The position numbers and the translations under genes were made by a program. This document shows, in pieces, positions 4,202 to 5,415 of a stretch of 5,415 bases of DNA. This DNA is from JBGTKH01 sp041744735 (lineage in GTDB: Bacteria > Planctomycetota > Planctomycetia > Pirellulales > Pirellulaceae): positions 1-5,415 of the forward strand of contig JBGTKH010000526.1 of the NCBI GenBank assembly GCA_041744735.1, given 5' to 3'. Position 1 is the first letter of the stretch. Each line of letters starts with the position of its first letter. Below the pieces are notes generated by a model that saw only the letters and a program-made list of their open reading frames with translations, was not told the DNA's origin and did not search any database.

Positions 4202-4951
4202 GTGCTGCCTGCAATTCCAACTTCGGCAACTTGGCGGCGGTCATCGGCCGCCGTCGTGCTGGCCGCCGCGATGTCGGCGGGCTTCTGCGGTTGCCGTATG
4301 GCGGCGACAGGTCAGAATTTGGATGGCGTGAGTTTGTACCAGCAGGGTCAGTATCCGGCCGCGCTGCAACGGTTTCAGCAAGCCGTTGCCTCCGATCCTG
4401 CCAATGCCGACGCTTATTACAATCTAGCGGCCACGGTCCATCGCATGGGCATCCAGAGCGGCGACCGCCAGTCGCTGAATCAGGCCGAGACGTTGTACAA
4501 CCAGTGCCTGGATCACGACCCGAACCACGTGGACTGCCATCGCGGGCTGGCGGTGTTGTTGGTGGAAACCGATCGCTCGGATCGCGCCTTCACGCTGTTG
4601 AAGAACTGGGCCATCCGCAGTCCGCAGTCGGCCGACGCGCGGATCGAACTGGCGCGTCTGTATCAGGAGTTTGGCGAACGCGAGACAGCGAAGCTGCATT
4701 TGGATGAAGCCATCCGCATCGACCATCAAAACCCGCGAGCTTGGGCGGGGCTAGGACGGCTGCGGGAAGAGTCGGGCGATTACCTGTTAGCGCTGGAGAA
4801 CTATCAGCGCTCGCTAAGTTTGAACACCTTCCAGCCCGGCGTCGCCGCGCGAGTTGCCGATTTGCGGCGAACCACCGGCGGCGGCCCAATTGTCACGCCT
4901 CCCGGCGGCACGCGAACGGTCGATTCCAACAGCCCGGCGCTACGCTACTAG
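4202..4951 (+). CDS. TPR-repeat protein, probable exported lipoprotein
   Basis: A 249-residue protein beginning with a signal sequence: Arg12-Arg13, a hydrophobic run at about 16-28 (AAVVLAAAMSAGF), then Cys29-Gly-Cys31. FCGC is a weak lipobox, so lipid attachment at Cys31 is likely but not certain. The mature part is built of TPR-like helical hairpins. The first is at about 35-68 (SLYQQGQYPAALQRFQQAVA then DPAN). The second, 69-108, has a short insertion (GIQSGDRQS) between its helices. Three more lie at 109-142, 143-176 and 177-210 (LGRLREESGDYLLALENYQR). TPR arrays mediate protein-protein contacts, often as scaffolds for envelope complexes. The C-terminal 25 residues are Gly/Pro/Thr-rich and probably disordered. 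The GTG start is supported by TGAGG 7 bases upstream and by the good signal sequence it yields. The partner is unknown. It converges with the minus-strand gene, whose end lies 26 bases away. Confidence 0.85.
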   Translation: MLPAIPTSATWRRSSAAVVLAAAMSAGFCGCRMAATGQNLDGVSLYQQGQYPAALQRFQQAVASDPANADAYYNLAATVHRMGIQSGDRQSLNQAETLYNQCLDHDPNHVDCHRGLAVLLVETDRSDRAFTLLKNWAIRSPQSADARIELARLYQEFGERETAKLHLDEAIRIDHQNPRAWAGLGRLREESGDYLLALENYQRSLSLNTFQPGVAARVADLRRTTGGGPIVTPPGGTRTVDSNSPALRY

Positions 4952-4958
4952 CTAAAGT

Positions 4959-4988
4959 CGTCTCCTGGCCCAACTCATCAGGGAGACG
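4959..4988. terminator. Hairpin between the convergent TPR and Hint-like genes
   Basis: CGTCTCC (4959-4965) and GGAGACG (4982-4988) are exact inverted copies. One additional T-G wobble leaves a 14-base loop. It begins 7 bases after the TPR stop codon and overlaps the last codons of the minus-strand reading frame. No T-run follows on either strand, so it is a weak terminator candidate that could act in both directions. Confidence 0.28.
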
Positions 4989-5415
4989 TGCGCCGCCGCC
5001 AGAAAGTAAGATGGCCACGATAACGCGGGAACCTCACACCTGCGAGAAGAGGTTGTCCACCGTGGGCTCGGTTTGCTTCAGTCGGGTCCAGCTTCTTACG
5101 GCCGCGTTCAATCAACATCGCGCCGGTTGTGCCGACAGCGATTGCCGTGATTCCCGTCACAAGTAATAGGTTTTGGTGCGACAGAATATCGCATGACTCC
5201 GCCTGCGCAACTTCAGGCCTCGCGCCGACGAATTGCGGCTGACCGTAGTCCGGCGCGAAATCCAGCACCACCAGCGTATCACCCACGAAGCAGCGGCCCA
5301 GGACGTTGCCGACGGCGCGGCCGATGGAGGTGGGGGCGTCGCAGGCGGTGTGACGCGAGAGGGACTTGGCGGCGCTGCTGAAGCCGTCCATCGCGCGGCT
5401 GCCTACTTTGCCCGC
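4978..5415 (-). CDS. Hint/intein-like motif protein with one membrane segment, partial and probably frameshifted at its end
   Basis: This frame is open to the right edge and gives 145 residues. The visible part reads AGKVGSRAMDGFSSAAKSLS and then NVLGRCFVGDTLVVL. The Cys (codon 5290-5292) with FVGDTLV resembles the N-terminal splice motif of Hint domains (CFVAGTxV), found in inteins and in secreted polymorphic-toxin or Rhs-type proteins. The usual continuation (T-x-DG-x-x-x-IE) is replaced by DFAPDYGQPQFVGARPEVAQ. Next comes a hydrophobic helix (codons at 5110-5169: LLLVTGITAIAVGTTGAMLI) and a basic ERGRKK anchor. From about 5090 the frame turns GC3-poor with an unnatural Arg-rich tail. In the next frame, bases 5036-5090 read WTRLKQTEPTVDNLFSQV with very high GC3 and a TGA at 5034-5036, so a one-base indel is likely. 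In either frame the distal Hint motifs are missing. The ATG at 5391 is probably internal. That this is a real coding region is fairly sure; the Hint assignment is moderate. Confidence 0.6.
   Translation of the reverse strand, partial: AGKVGSRAMDGFSSAAKSLSRHTACDAPTSIGRAVGNVLGRCFVGDTLVVLDFAPDYGQPQFVGARPEVAQAESCDILSHQNLLLVTGITAIAVGTTGAMLIERGRKKLDPTEANRAHGGQPLLAGVRFPRYRGHLTFWRRRTSP

Noticed and set aside
4162..4707. Plus-strand 181-residue open frame overlapping the TPR gene, including an ATG at 4189
   Set aside because: It is a shadow in another frame: Arg/Gly/Ser-rich with no domain, whereas the overlapping frame has a signal sequence and five TPR-like repeats.
1..5415. CRISPR array, tRNA/rRNA gene, transposase or phage genes
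   Set aside because: No regularly spaced direct repeats, cloverleaf-like segments, or integrase/transposase motifs were seen on either strand.

Overview
The window looks like a chromosomal segment from a GC-rich planctomycete, probably of the Pirellulales type. The evidence is the gene repertoire (an FHA protein with an acidic tail, an ECF sigma/anti-sigma pair, a TPR lipoprotein, a Hint-like protein), the frequent GTG starts, and a dispersed palindrome with the core GGATTG-C-CAATCC. I recall this core from planctomycete genomes, where it is translated as spurious 'TDWQSV' peptides. The assignment is by pattern recognition only; no search was run.

Layout, left to right. (1) Positions 1-296 hold the 3' end of gcvPB, the P-protein subunit 2 of the glycine cleavage system. 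After a perfect 25-bp inverted repeat (304-363) comes a LplA/LipM-family lipoate or octanoate transfer protein (374-1117). The pair makes sense because the H protein of glycine cleavage must carry lipoate. (2) A good sigma-70 type promoter (1141-1169) precedes an FHA-domain protein (1293-1961). (3) An ECF sigma factor (2109-2675) overlaps a zinc-type, single-pass anti-sigma factor (2656-3414) by 20 bases, a standard translationally coupled pair. (4) A 284-base gap holds another copy of the palindrome, an extended -10 promoter and a nested 5'-leader hairpin. It leads to a small, very basic protein of unknown function (GTG at 3699, stop at 4088). (5) A probable TPR lipoprotein (4202-4951) follows. 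(6) On the minus strand, running in from the right edge and convergent with the TPR gene, is the end of a protein with a Hint/intein-like CFVGDTLV motif and one membrane segment. Its tail looks frameshifted and its Hint module looks incomplete.

Every gene except the last is on the plus strand. No tRNA, rRNA, CRISPR array, transposase or complete mobile element was seen. The items most worth a second look are the palindrome family, whose copies show a compensatory base-pair change; the Hint-like truncated gene; the small basic unknown protein and its structured leader; and the catalytic cysteine that places the 'lipoate ligase' nearer to LipM octanoyltransferases.
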